From Flavobacteriales bacterium (GTDB lineage: Bacteria > Bacteroidota > Bacteroidia > Flavobacteriales_D > Cryomorphaceae): DNA of 15,816 bases. Position numbers and translations under genes: made by a program. The stretch spans positions 1 to 15,816 of the forward strand of contig JAIVHQ010000046.1 of assembly GCA_020200995.1 (NCBI GenBank). Reading direction: 5' to 3'. The notes under the pieces are model-generated. The model did no database searches, was not told the origin of the DNA, and saw nothing but the letters and a program-made list of their open reading frames with translations. Of this stretch, positions 1-7,201 are shown piece by piece. How positions within the stretch are numbered: position 1 is the first letter of the stretch; the number at the start of each line of letters is the position of its first letter.

Positions 1-1235
1 GCGAGGCTCACCTTTCCGCTCATCTCGTCGAGGTAGTCGATGTTGAAGAAATTCCTCACTTCGCGCAGTTCCACATTTCCGTTTACAGCGAGGTCAAAAT
101 CGGGCGCGTCAAAATCGCGGATGCTCCCGCTCATCTTTATTTTTCCCGGCCCGATGGCGCCGTGGATGTGGTCGATGTAGAGCGATATGCGTTCGCCCCT
201 GATCTGCAGGCTACCCGCTGCGCTTTCGATGCCCGCCTTTCCGAGGGCCACATCGTGCTGAAAGCTGCCTTTGGTTTTGTCGAAAAGGAAGTCGATTTTG
301 AACGGCTCCCCGGCAGGTTGCTCCATGTCGAGCACCAGGTCGCTCCGGCCTTTGGCGTTGTAGGCGGCAAATTTGCTCCGTATTCCCAGCGGCAACAAGC
401 CTACGGCATTCTCGATTTTTGCCCCCGAGGCCCGCATGGTTACACCCCAGGTGTCGCTGTGTTCGGGGTCGAACCAGCCGTCGATCTTGAATTTCTCATT
501 GCCCGATTCGAGGGCGTCAGAAGTGATTTCGTATTTGTTGCTCAGGTTGTTCACCCCGAGGTTGAATTTCCCCGAGATCGGGATTTCGCGGTACAGCGTA
601 TCTCCGCTCAGGGCAAAAAGGCCTACCGTGAGGTGAACCTCAGAAGCGAGGTCGTACACATCGCTACCGAAGGATCCCTTGGAGCGGGCGTGGCGCACGT
701 GCACATCGAGGTCTGCTTTGTCTTCCATCCGGAGGCTGAAGTCGAAGTTGTTCGTTTCGATGTTGTTCAGCGACAGCACTGAACGGTCTGCAGATTCGGA
801 GGCTTTCCAGAAGTGGTAGTTGTCTTTCCCGTCTTTGAAAATAGCCATTCTAAAGAATCCGTCGTTTACCTCGGCCTCGCTGATGCGGTAGCGCTTCCGC
901 AAAAAATCCCACAGGCTGATCTGCAGGTACACGTTTTTCGCGTAAAGCAGGGTGTCGGGCGTGCCCGTGCTGTAGACTTCGGGTATCACCACTTCGCTGA
1001 ATCGCAGCGATGCGTAGGGAAACCTTTGGAGCAGGCTGAAGTTGATGTCCTCCACACTCACCTCCACATCGAGGAGGCGGTTCACCTCGTACACCACAAT
1101 ATCGCGCACCTCGGGCTCGTACTTTTTTGCCAAAAAGTAGGCCGCCGCCGCGGCGATCGCCGCGATCAGGACCAGTGTGAGTAAGGTGGCTGTTATTCTT
1201 TTCAAAGGAACTTTCAGTGGGGTAGGTTTACTCAT
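1..1235 (-). CDS. AsmA-family protein, N-terminal part (runs off left edge)
   Basis: About 411 residues are visible and the gene continues beyond base 1. The start ATG (1235-1233) is directly preceded in frame by TAA, so no longer start is possible. After a short basic N-terminus comes one hydrophobic transmembrane segment (about residues 14-33, rich in Ala, Leu and Ile). The following domain is of AsmA type, with the typical pattern of a helix (EVNRLLDVEVSVEDINFS), then LLQRFPYASLRFSEV, then an LYAKNVYLQISLWDFL segment. AsmA-like proteins in Bacteroidota are envelope proteins tethered to the inner membrane. They are related to the TamB/AsmA bridge-like proteins implicated in lipid transport or outer-membrane homeostasis; the exact role here is inferred from the family only. 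The C-terminal AsmA domain would lie outside the window. No partner gene is visible on its strand; the stretch upstream is gene-free. Confidence 0.85.
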   Translation of the reverse strand, partial: MSKPTPLKVPLKRITATLLTLVLIAAIAAAAAYFLAKKYEPEVRDIVVYEVNRLLDVEVSVEDINFSLLQRFPYASLRFSEVVIPEVYSTGTPDTLLYAKNVYLQISLWDFLRKRYRISEAEVNDGFFRMAIFKDGKDNYHFWKASESADRSVLSLNNIETNNFDFSLRMEDKADLDVHVRHARSKGSFGSDVYDLASEVHLTVGLFALSGDTLYREIPISGKFNLGVNNLSNKYEITSDALESGNEKFKIDGWFDPEHSDTWGVTMRASGAKIENAVGLLPLGIRSKFAAYNAKGRSDLVLDMEQPAGEPFKIDFLFDKTKGSFQHDVALGKAGIESAAGSLQIRGERISLYIDHIHGAIGPGKIKMSGSIRDFDAPDFDLAVNGNVELREVRNFFNIDYLDEMSGKVSL

Positions 1236-1246
1236 TTACAAACGCT

Positions 1247-1297
1247 TTGCCGGAAACTATATTTCAGCCCCGGCTTTCTCGAAAAGCCGACCGGCAA
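1247..1297. repeat. Nested hairpin upstream of the AsmA-family gene
   Basis: Outer arms TTGCCGG (1247-1253) and CCGGCAA (1291-1297) enclose a second perfect hairpin, CGGCTTT (1271-1277) and AAAGCCG (1283-1289), with a 5-base loop CTCGA. The structure lies 12-62 bases upstream of the minus-strand start at 1235, so it would fall in the leader of that mRNA if the transcript starts far enough upstream. A regulatory role is inference only. Confidence 0.4.
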
Positions 1298-1371
1298 GGC
1301 ATTCTTCCCAAGGGTATACAATTGGAATTTATTGAGGAATTGAATTTGCCTAAAACGCATATCAGTAAGAT

Positions 1372-1576
1372 CGTCACATCGGGTGTTTTTTCGGGCCTTA
1401 ATGCGGTTACTTTCTCGAAGAAGTTGCTGCCTGAAAAAATGTATCGAGATGCTTCGGAAGGGGTTATCTTTTTAACTTGTTTTTGTCCACCATGCATCTC
1501 GATACATTTTTCAGTCCAATAGAAGCTGGCGCAAATTGTGAGGTCGGGAAAGGACTGAAAAACACTCGATGTGACG
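1372..1576. repeat. Long imperfect fold-back (inverted) repeat
   Basis: Two pairs of arms share nearly the same centre (about 1473). The inner pair is CTGAAAAAATGTATCGAGAT plus GC (1431-1452) against 1494-1514, identical over 21 bases apart from one extra A. The outer pair is 1372-1392 against 1557-1576, identical apart from one substitution and one extra base in the T run. Between and outside these cores weaker similarity continues, and the outer limit may reach about 1310 and 1640 (shared CCAAGGG near both ends). A further perfect 11-base pair, TTTTTCAGTCC (1507-1517) and GGACTGAAAAA (1552-1562), could compete with the inner arms. The element could be a decayed MITE or other inverted duplication, or a long-hairpin RNA. 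No terminal target duplication was identified. Confidence 0.6.
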
Positions 1577-1735
1577 TTTATGGTATGTTGAGATTTCAAA
1601 GCAAATAACCTTACTCACAAACTTAGTTTTAAGAGTTTATTCCCTTGGCAGTTAGTTTTTTAACGTAATCAAGTGGCTGGTTCATAAGGTTCATTATCAA
1701 GTCCCTAGACCAAGCTGAAAGCATGGGCGCACGCA

Positions 1736-1783
1736 GGGTTGAAAAGCAAGTAGTTGACATTAGTCAATGACTGTTTTCAAGCC
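1736..1783. repeat. Imperfect palindrome
   Basis: The left arm (1736-1758) and right arm (1763-1783) pair through GG, then TTGAAAA/TTTTCAA (1739-1745 with 1774-1780) and TTGAC/GTCAA (1754-1758 with 1763-1767), leaving a 4-base loop ATTA. About 17 of 21 positions agree, with a two-base gap in the middle. It lies in the gene-free stretch downstream of the RluB-like gene and has no run of T next to it. It could be a structured RNA, a repeat relic or a binding site. Confidence 0.35.
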
Positions 1784-1800
1784 AAGTGCAACGCTGAGAA

Positions 1801-1815
1801 TGGCCCTTATGGCCA
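1801..1815 (-). terminator. Possible weak terminator hairpin after the RluB-like gene
   Basis: TGGCC (1801-1805) and GGCCA (1811-1815) form a 5-bp GC-rich stem with a 5-base loop, starting 8 bases after the minus-strand stop (TAG, 1826-1824). No T run follows on the minus strand, so its action as an intrinsic terminator is doubtful. Confidence 0.25.
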
Positions 1816-1823
1816 GCCGGACA

Positions 1824-3011
1824 CTAAAGCATTTTTAGCATATTCACCTCCTGCGTAGTCAAATGCCGCCACTTCCCGCGCGGTAAATCCTTCTTCGTCA
1901 GCCCGCCAAAAGTGACCCGGTCCAGCTTGAGCACCTTGTATTCGAGGTGCTCCAATGCGCGGCGCACCACGCGGTTTTTGCCCCCTTTGATTTCGATGCC
2001 GATCTGCTTTTTGTCTTTTCCGGTGCTCACATATTCCGCTGCTTCGGCTTTAAAAATTCCGTCTTCGAGCTCCACGCCTTCCAGCAATTGCTTGAGGTCG
2101 CCCGCCTTCATGACCTTGTCGAGGTGCACGTGGTACAGCTTTTTGACGCCGTGTATCGGGTGGGTCACTTTTTTGGCTAGGGCACCGTCGTTGGTGAAGA
2201 GCAGCAGGCCTGTGGTGGCGGTGTTCAGGCTGCCCACGGGCGTGATGCGCACGTGACCCAGCTTGCGCAGCAGCATCATTACGGTTTTTTGATCGCCGGG
2301 ATCCTTCATGGAGGTCTTGTAGTCCTTGGGCTTGTTGAGCAGCACGTATGCGGGCTTTTCAGGGTTGATGCGCTCTCCGGCGTAGGTCACCTTGTCGGTT
2401 TCCTTCACCTGATGGCCCATTTCGGTCACGGCTTTTCCGTTCACTTCCACCAGTCCCTGGGCGATGAGGTCGTCGGCTTCGCGGCGCGAGCAAATTCCCG
2501 AGTTGGCGATGTACTTGTTCAGGCGCATGGTGTGGCGTATTTGCACCACGGGCTTTCCTTTCCAGGTTTTGCCTGCCACCTTGCGGTACTGGCTGCGGCT
2601 CCCTTTGCCCGTCGCGTCTTTGGCCAGGTCTTTTTCAGACTTCCAGCCGGAGCTGTGGTCCTCGTTGCCGTCTTTCTTGTTCACCTTTCCTTCGGGGCGG
2701 GGCGGTCTCGGTCCGGCCGATTTTCCGCGGGTAGGCGGGCCGGATTTGCGGGAGGAAGGCCCGTCTTTTTTGCCGAAGCGCTTGTCGGACTTTGGCTTTA
2801 CGGGTCGTCCTTCCGAGCCTGCGCGCGGGCGGTATGCTTTTGAGAATTTTTTCTCCCCCTTTTCGGGTGTGTCGCTTTTCTCTTTGGGTGCTTTCGCAAA
2901 TTTCTTAAAAGGAGAGGAGTCGCGGAGTTTTTTGGAGTCGGCACCCGTTTTGCGGCCTGCGGTGCCTTCTTGTTTTTTATCGGGCTTATCGCCGCGTTCT
3001 TTTTTGGCCAT
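1824..3011 (-). CDS. RluB/RsuA-family pseudouridine synthase-like protein with altered active site
   Basis: The 395-residue protein has three parts. Residues 1-160 are a low-complexity tail rich in Lys, Arg, Gly, Ser and Pro, probably disordered and RNA-binding. Residues about 162-215 are an S4 RNA-binding domain (RLNKYIANSGICSRREAD). Residues about 220-395 are the RsuA/RluB-type catalytic fold (YVLLNKPKDY, GLLLFTNDG, KLDRVTFGGL, LPRGKWRHLT). Family members isomerise uridine in 23S or 16S rRNA with an invariant Asp in the motif GRLDxxTxG. Here the aligned motif is GSLNTATTG (residues 260-268), so Arg is Ser261 and the catalytic Asp is Asn263 (codon AAC, 2225-2223). The GKNR motif is kept but the following QVRRMFE segment reads VVRRALE. 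The fold assignment is secure; pseudouridine synthase activity is doubtful. It probably shares a transcript with the YraN gene, 26 bases upstream. Confidence 0.9.
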   Translation of the reverse strand: MAKKERGDKPDKKQEGTAGRKTGADSKKLRDSSPFKKFAKAPKEKSDTPEKGEKKFSKAYRPRAGSEGRPVKPKSDKRFGKKDGPSSRKSGPPTRGKSAGPRPPRPEGKVNKKDGNEDHSSGWKSEKDLAKDATGKGSRSQYRKVAGKTWKGKPVVQIRHTMRLNKYIANSGICSRREADDLIAQGLVEVNGKAVTEMGHQVKETDKVTYAGERINPEKPAYVLLNKPKDYKTSMKDPGDQKTVMMLLRKLGHVRITPVGSLNTATTGLLLFTNDGALAKKVTHPIHGVKKLYHVHLDKVMKAGDLKQLLEGVELEDGIFKAEAAEYVSTGKDKKQIGIEIKGGKNRVVRRALEHLEYKVLKLDRVTFGGLTKKDLPRGKWRHLTTQEVNMLKML

Positions 3012-3037
3012 TATATATGTTGATTTTTCTGCTGTGG

Positions 3038-3403
3038 TTAAACTATGGGGTAAAAGGCATCGGGGATGTGCACCAATCCGTCGGCCTGGTTCAGGGTGAT
3101 GGCGATGATGTCGAACCGCGCTTCCTTTTCGATATTGTGCCTTGTAATGTAGGTGTTGGCAGCCCTGATCATAAAGCTTTGTTTCTTGCGCGTCACGAAG
3201 GCTTCGGGCTCCCCGAAAGCATTTGATTGACGTGTTTTCACTTCTGTGAAAACTATAAACGTTTCGTTTTCAGCTATAATATCGATTTCATCGTGCCCGT
3301 GGCGCCAGTTTCGTTCGCGAATTTTGAAACCCAGCGATTCCATGTGCGTAGAAGCACGTGATTCGCCCTCATTTCCGATTTGTATGTTGGTCGAATTCGA
3401 CAT
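3038..3403 (-). CDS. yraN: YraN family (UPF0102) protein
   Basis: This 121-residue protein has the usual length and motif order of the YraN/UPF0102 family: GNEGESRAS near the N-terminus, RNWRHGHDEIDIIA (about residues 32-45), FTEVKTRQSNAFGEPEAFV (about 52-70) and a C-terminal RFDIIAI followed by HIPDAF. The spaced acidic and Lys residues (EID, then EVK) match a restriction-endonuclease-like fold; the cellular role of the family is not firmly established. One departure is Asp where most members have Gly-Glu before IDLIA, but an acidic residue is kept. The gene stands first in a minus-strand pair with the RluB-like gene and faces the DUF4412 gene across 48 bases. I see no clear promoter box in that gap. 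Confidence 0.9.
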   Translation of the reverse strand: MSNSTNIQIGNEGESRASTHMESLGFKIRERNWRHGHDEIDIIAENETFIVFTEVKTRQSNAFGEPEAFVTRKKQSFMIRAANTYITRHNIEKEARFDIIAITLNQADGLVHIPDAFYPIV

Positions 3404-3451
3404 GTTAAACTAAAAACTGAGAATCTTCCGGGTTCCGCAAAAAATTAAGTT

Positions 3452-4096
3452 ATGAAACTTTCTATCAAAACTCTTGCAACGTTCGTTGCTACAGCCATGT
3501 TAGGTACGGTTGCTTTCGCTACCGGCCCCTTTCAGGGAATGATCAAATTTACAAAAACGATCGGCCCTGTCACAGCCAATTATGTGTATTATGTTAAAGG
3601 TGACAAAGTTCGCGTTGAAGAGCTTGGTGAAAACGGTGAGGTGCAAGGCATCATGATCGTCGATACCAAGAAGAACACCGTGAAGGCCTTGAGTCCCGAG
3701 CGTCAAATGTACATAGATGTTCCCAATAAGCGACCTGCACGTGAGACTGAAGTCTACGTTCAGAAGACGGGTAAGACCGAGACCATCAATGGTTACAACT
3801 GCAGCGAAGTGAAAGTTTCGGGCAAAACCGATGGCCGTGAAGTTACCTACTGGGTAGCCGATGATGACTTCGACTTCTTTATCCCGATGCTCGAAACACT
3901 CAACAGAAAAGACAAACTCGCCGTGTACTTTATGAACATCCCCGACCTCAACGGAGTATTCCCGATGGTAGGTGTGGAACGTAAAACCGACGGTGTAGAA
4001 CTCTCAAAACTCCAGGTGCTCGAAATGAACAAATCAGAACTCGACGCATCTATGTTCGAAATTCCCTCGGACTACACCAAGTTCGAGCGCGAATAA
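3452..4096 (+). CDS. Exported DUF4412 domain protein
   Basis: The 214-residue product begins with a clear signal peptide (MKLSIKTLATFVATAMLGTV, cleavage likely after AFA near residue 23). The mature part is a beta-rich domain of about 190 residues. It has the DUF4412 pattern of a YYVKGDKVRVEE strand, a DTKKNTVKALSPERQMY strand pair, INGYNCSEVKV with its single Cys, and VTYWVADD. Such proteins are periplasmic or outer-membrane-associated, of unknown function, with some resemblance in fold to lipoprotein-carrier (LolA-like) barrels; the last point is inference. The ATG follows an A-rich stretch and no Shine-Dalgarno is evident, as is normal for Bacteroidota. The gene ends 7 bases before the stop codon of the converging S66 peptidase gene. 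Its terminator is described separately. Confidence 0.85.
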   Translation: MKLSIKTLATFVATAMLGTVAFATGPFQGMIKFTKTIGPVTANYVYYVKGDKVRVEELGENGEVQGIMIVDTKKNTVKALSPERQMYIDVPNKRPARETEVYVQKTGKTETINGYNCSEVKVSGKTDGREVTYWVADDDFDFFIPMLETLNRKDKLAVYFMNIPDLNGVFPMVGVERKTDGVELSKLQVLEMNKSELDASMFEIPSDYTKFERE

Positions 4097-4103
4097 TGGT
4101 GGA

Positions 4104-5012
4104 TTAACAGTGGTTTAGTGAAGAAGGCTGATCGTTTTTAACGGTCAGCCTTACTTTTTTGCCGTGCAGCCATGCGCGGTTTCCCGTTATATGCCCTGCC
4201 GGAAATCCGAAACAAATCGGATAGGCATAGCTCCCGGCGTGCTCGGCGATGATCTCCTCGGCTGTTTTGCCGAAAGGCACCGTGTTGTCGCGCATATCGG
4301 TCATGCCGCCCACCACAATGCCCGCGAGCTTGGCCAGCTTGCCTGCTCGCTTCAGCGCCAGCATCATGCGGTCGATGTGGTAGAGGTACTCGTCGAGGTC
4401 TTCCAGAAAAAGCACCGCTCCCTCCGTATTGAGTTCCGATGCCGATGCGGCCATGCTGTAGAGCACACTCAGGTTTCCACCGAGCATGACGCCCTCGCCG
4501 GCGCCTGCGCGGTTGAGCCTGTGCGCGGGTGCAGTGTAGCTCAGGAAATTTCCCGTGAGCAGCAGTCTCAGGCTTTCGAGCGATTCGGGGGTGTTGTCCT
4601 CAAAATTCACTGGCATCGTGCCGTGGATGCTCTGCAGGCCTGCCTTGTTGTAAATGTGGCTGTGGAGAGCCGTCACATCGCTGTAGCCGGTCACCCACTT
4701 CGGGTTTTGCTTCAACACATCGAAGTCAATGTCGTCGATGATGCGCGCTGTGCCATAACCGCCTCTGGCGCACACCACGGCCTTCACTTCGGGATCTTCA
4801 AAGGCGGAGCGCAGGTCGGCGCGGCGCGATGAATCGCTTCCCGCAAATTGGTGGTGCACTTTAAAGAGGTTGTCGCCCCGTCGGATTTTGAACCCCCATT
4901 TGGTGAAGGTCTTTTCGGCAAGGTTGATAAACGCAGCATCCACCTTGCGGGCGGTGGATACGATGGCGATGGTATCGCCCGGGATTAATGCGGGCGGAGC
5001 GAGGGCTTCCAT
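4104..5012 (-). CDS. S66-family LD-carboxypeptidase
   Basis: With the start chosen here the protein has 302 residues, the usual length for the family. S66 enzymes (LdcA and relatives) trim the D-Ala from the L,D-bond of murein tetrapeptides during peptidoglycan recycling; some members have other substrates. The catalytic triad is visible: Ser111 in GYSDVT, Glu204 in FLEDLDEYLYHIDRM, and His274 in GFPAGH. The nucleophile region is preceded by CARGGYGTARIIDDID, also typical. The same frame could start 24 codons earlier (5084), but that would run into metG and over its promoter, and family homology begins near PPALIPGDTIAIVS, so ATG at 5012 is preferred. No signal peptide is seen, which fits a cytoplasmic recycling enzyme. 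Its last 14 codons also encode the antisense terminator of the neighbouring gene. Confidence 0.9.
   Translation of the reverse strand: MEALAPPALIPGDTIAIVSTARKVDAAFINLAEKTFTKWGFKIRRGDNLFKVHHQFAGSDSSRRADLRSAFEDPEVKAVVCARGGYGTARIIDDIDFDVLKQNPKWVTGYSDVTALHSHIYNKAGLQSIHGTMPVNFEDNTPESLESLRLLLTGNFLSYTAPAHRLNRAGAGEGVMLGGNLSVLYSMAASASELNTEGAVLFLEDLDEYLYHIDRMMLALKRAGKLAKLAGIVVGGMTDMRDNTVPFGKTAEEIIAEHAGSYAYPICFGFPAGHITGNRAWLHGKKVRLTVKNDQPSSLNHC
4124..4160 (+). terminator. Strong intrinsic terminator of the DUF4412 gene
   Basis: A 13-bp stem (4124-4136 with 4140-4152, one T-G wobble, loop TTT) is followed by A, C and six T (4155-4160) on the plus strand. It begins 28 bases after the DUF4412 stop codon. 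The whole hairpin lies within the 3' coding end of the minus-strand S66 gene. Confidence 0.85.
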
Positions 5013-5017
5013 AGGTG

Positions 5018-5046
5018 TTGTCGGTTGGTTGAAGTCATTATCTTTG
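5018..5046 (+). promoter_or_regulatory. Bacteroidota-type promoter of metG
   Basis: The -7 box TATCTTTG (5039-5046) is a full match to TAnnTTTG. It is preceded at 18 bases by TTG (5018-5020), the usual -33 element. Transcription would start near 5052, about 20 bases before the metG TTG start codon. Confidence 0.75.
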
Positions 5047-5071
5047 CGGGCTACAAACAAGCAAATTCCGT

Positions 5072-7162
5072 TTGAAAAATCCAAAACGATATACCGTCAC
5101 CGCCGCATTGCCCTATGCCAACGGTCCGCTCCACATCGGTCACATGGCCGGCGTTTACATTCCCGCCGACATCTACGTGCGCTACCTGCGCGCCCGGGGC
5201 CGCGATGTGGCCTTCGTTTGCGGAAGTGACGAACACGGTGCGGCGATTACCCTCCGCGCCAAAAAAGAAGGGCGAACGCCGCAGGTACTCGTCGACGAAT
5301 ATCACCAAAAAATCGGCGGGGCCTTCAAGGATTTCGGAATTACTTTCGACATTTATCACCGCACTTCGTCAGAGTTGCACCGCAAAACGGCGGGCGACTT
5401 CTTCCTGAAGCTCCACGAGCAGGACGTTTTCGAGCAGAAGACTTCCGAGCAATATTTCGACCCCGAAGCCGAGCAATTTCTCGCCGACCGCTACATCACG
5501 GGCACCTGCCCCAAATGCGGCCACGAAAACGCCTATGGGGACCAATGCGAGGCCTGCGGCAGCACCCTTAGCCCGCAAGACCTGATCGATCCGCGTTCCA
5601 CCCTGAGCGGCGCCGAGCCCGTGCTTCGCGAAACGTCGCACTGGTTTTTGCCCATGCAAAAGCACGAAGACTGGCTGCGTACCTGGCTCACCGAGGGCAA
5701 GCTCGACGGCGTGGAACACCACGACGCCTCGGCCTGGAAGAAGCAGGTGATCGGGCAGTGCAAATCGTGGATCGACGGCGGCCTGCAGGCCCGCGCCATG
5801 ACCCGCGACCTCGACTGGGGCGTGCCCGTGCCCCTCGAAGGCGCCGACGGCAAGGTGCTCTACGTGTGGATGGATGCCCCCATCGGCTACATCAGCGCCA
5901 CCAAGGCCCTCGCCGAATCGGGAGGCAGCGACTGGACGCCCTACTGGCAAAGCGGCGACACCAAGCTGGTGCATTTCCTGGCCAAGGACAACATCGTTTT
6001 TCACTGCATCATTTTCCCCATTCTGCTCAAGGCACACGGCGACTTCATCCTGCCCGACAATGTGCCCGCCAACGAATTTCTTAACCTCGAGGGAAAGAAG
6101 ATTTCCACTTCGAGAAATTGGGCCGTGTGGCTCCACGAATACCTCGAAGATTTTCCCGGAAGGCGCGACGAACTCCGCTATGTGCTCAACGCCATCGCCC
6201 CGGAATTTCGCGACAGCGAGTTTACCTGGAGCGATTTTCAAACGCGTGTCAACAACGAACTGGTGGCCGTGCTCGGCAATTTTGTGAACCGGGCGATTGT
6301 GCTCACCCACAAATTTTTCGATGGCAAAGTGCCGCCCCTCGGCGACCACGACTTCGGTGATTCGAGTGCGGGCCGCGCCCTCACGGCCATCGAAGAGCTG
6401 AAGGAGAGCATGCCCCTGCAGCTCGAGGCCTACCGATTTAAGGAGGCCCAAAGCGAAATGATGCGGCTGGCCCAACTCGGCAACCGCATCCTGACCCAGG
6501 AAGAGCCCTGGAAAACGGTGAAGACCGACCGCGCACACGCCGCCGCCGTGCTCCACCTTTGCCTCCAGATCACTGCCAATCTCGGCGTGTTTGCAGACCC
6601 CTTCATCCCCGACACTGCCGCCAAAATTCGCGAAATGCTCAACCTCGGTGAGCTGAACTGGGACAGCATTTCGCCGACCCTGATCGCCGGAGGCCACCCT
6701 GTGACCAAAGCCACACTGCTGTTCTCCCGCGTGGAAGATGAAGACGTGGCCGCCCAGGTCGAAAAGCTCCGCAAGTCGGCAGAGCCGCAACCTGAACCCA
6801 AAACCGAACCCAAAACCGCACACATGCCGCAGAAAGCATCCGTCGCCTTCGACGACTTTATGAAAATTGACATCCGCATCGCCACCATCCTCGCTGCCGA
6901 GCGCGTTCCTAAAACCGATAAGCTCCTCAAAATCGATCTCGACACGGGCCTCGACAAGCGCACAGTCGTTTCGGGCATCGCCGAGTACTACGACCCCGCT
7001 GACCTTCCCGGAAAGCAGGTGTCGGTGCTGATGAACCTCGAGCCCCGTAAAATTCGCGGCGTCGAATCGCAAGGTATGATTCTCATGGCTGAAGACGCCG
7101 ACGGAAAGCTGAGCTTTGTGAATCCCGATGCGGGCACGGGCAATGGTGCAACGGTTCGGTAA
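5072..7162 (+). CDS. metG: Methionyl-tRNA synthetase
   Basis: The 696-residue cytoplasmic enzyme charges tRNA-Met with methionine. Class I motifs are present: HIGH at residues 21-24 (after PYANGPL) and KISTS (343-347) as the KMSKS loop. A zinc knuckle formed by Cys146, Cys149, Cys159 and Cys162 marks the MetG1 type. An anticodon-binding helical domain follows, then a Pro/Glu/Lys/Thr linker (about 568-588) and a C-terminal tRNA-binding (TRBD/EMAP-like) domain from about 590 (FMKIDIRIATIL to the end). The start is TTG at 5072: no ATG or GTG lies in frame between it and the upstream TGA (5030-5032), and the product then begins MKNPKRYTVTAALPY, as family members do. The promoter is described separately. 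The gene stands alone, followed after 39 bases by tRNA-Arg. Confidence 0.97.
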   Translation: MKNPKRYTVTAALPYANGPLHIGHMAGVYIPADIYVRYLRARGRDVAFVCGSDEHGAAITLRAKKEGRTPQVLVDEYHQKIGGAFKDFGITFDIYHRTSSELHRKTAGDFFLKLHEQDVFEQKTSEQYFDPEAEQFLADRYITGTCPKCGHENAYGDQCEACGSTLSPQDLIDPRSTLSGAEPVLRETSHWFLPMQKHEDWLRTWLTEGKLDGVEHHDASAWKKQVIGQCKSWIDGGLQARAMTRDLDWGVPVPLEGADGKVLYVWMDAPIGYISATKALAESGGSDWTPYWQSGDTKLVHFLAKDNIVFHCIIFPILLKAHGDFILPDNVPANEFLNLEGKKISTSRNWAVWLHEYLEDFPGRRDELRYVLNAIAPEFRDSEFTWSDFQTRVNNELVAVLGNFVNRAIVLTHKFFDGKVPPLGDHDFGDSSAGRALTAIEELKESMPLQLEAYRFKEAQSEMMRLAQLGNRILTQEEPWKTVKTDRAHAAAVLHLCLQITANLGVFADPFIPDTAAKIREMLNLGELNWDSISPTLIAGGHPVTKATLLFSRVEDEDVAAQVEKLRKSAEPQPEPKTEPKTAHMPQKASVAFDDFMKIDIRIATILAAERVPKTDKLLKIDLDTGLDKRTVVSGIAEYYDPADLPGKQVSVLMNLEPRKIRGVESQGMILMAEDADGKLSFVNPDAGTGNGATVR

Positions 7163-7181
7163 CATAGTCTCCCGAAATTTT

Positions 7182-7189
7182 TACTTTTG
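7182..7189 (+). promoter_or_regulatory. -7 promoter box of tRNA-Arg
   Basis: TACTTTTG is a full match to TAnnTTTG and ends 12 bases before the first base of the tRNA, the spacing expected for a start site close to the tRNA 5' end. No TTG is found at the -33 position. Confidence 0.55.
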
Positions 7190-7201
7190 CGGTTCGTTTC
7201 A

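Larger units (their letters stand above)
1236..1823. other. Gene-free stretch with several inverted repeats
   Basis: Between the AsmA start and the RluB-like stop I see no convincing gene. The two open frames here (plus 1247-1522, minus 1264-1599) lie over one another and owe their openness to an inverted duplication. The DNA is visibly more AT-rich than the flanking genes. It holds a nested hairpin just upstream of the AsmA gene, a long fold-back repeat, a second imperfect palindrome and a short hairpin after the RluB-like gene, each listed separately. The rest (about 1577-1735) shows nothing I recognise. Confidence 0.7.

Noticed and set aside
162..782. 206-codon plus-strand frame opposite the AsmA gene
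   Set aside because: The minus-strand frame has start, membrane anchor and AsmA pattern; the plus frame is its shadow, as is the one at 813-1184.
1247..1599. Two overlapping antisense frames (91 and 111 codons)
   Set aside because: They cover the two arms of an inverted duplication, are mutually exclusive, match no family I know and lie in AT-richer DNA.
2253..3099. 196- and 211-codon plus-strand frames opposite the RluB-like gene
   Set aside because: They mirror the low-complexity Lys/Arg/Gly/Pro tail of the real protein.
5013..5084. N-terminal extension of the S66 peptidase by 24 codons
   Set aside because: It would overlap the metG coding region and its promoter, and the family begins after it.
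5369..7165. 598-codon open frame on the minus strand opposite metG
   Set aside because: The plus strand encodes an unmistakable full-length methionyl-tRNA synthetase; the antisense frame has no family motifs and arises from GC-rich codon use.
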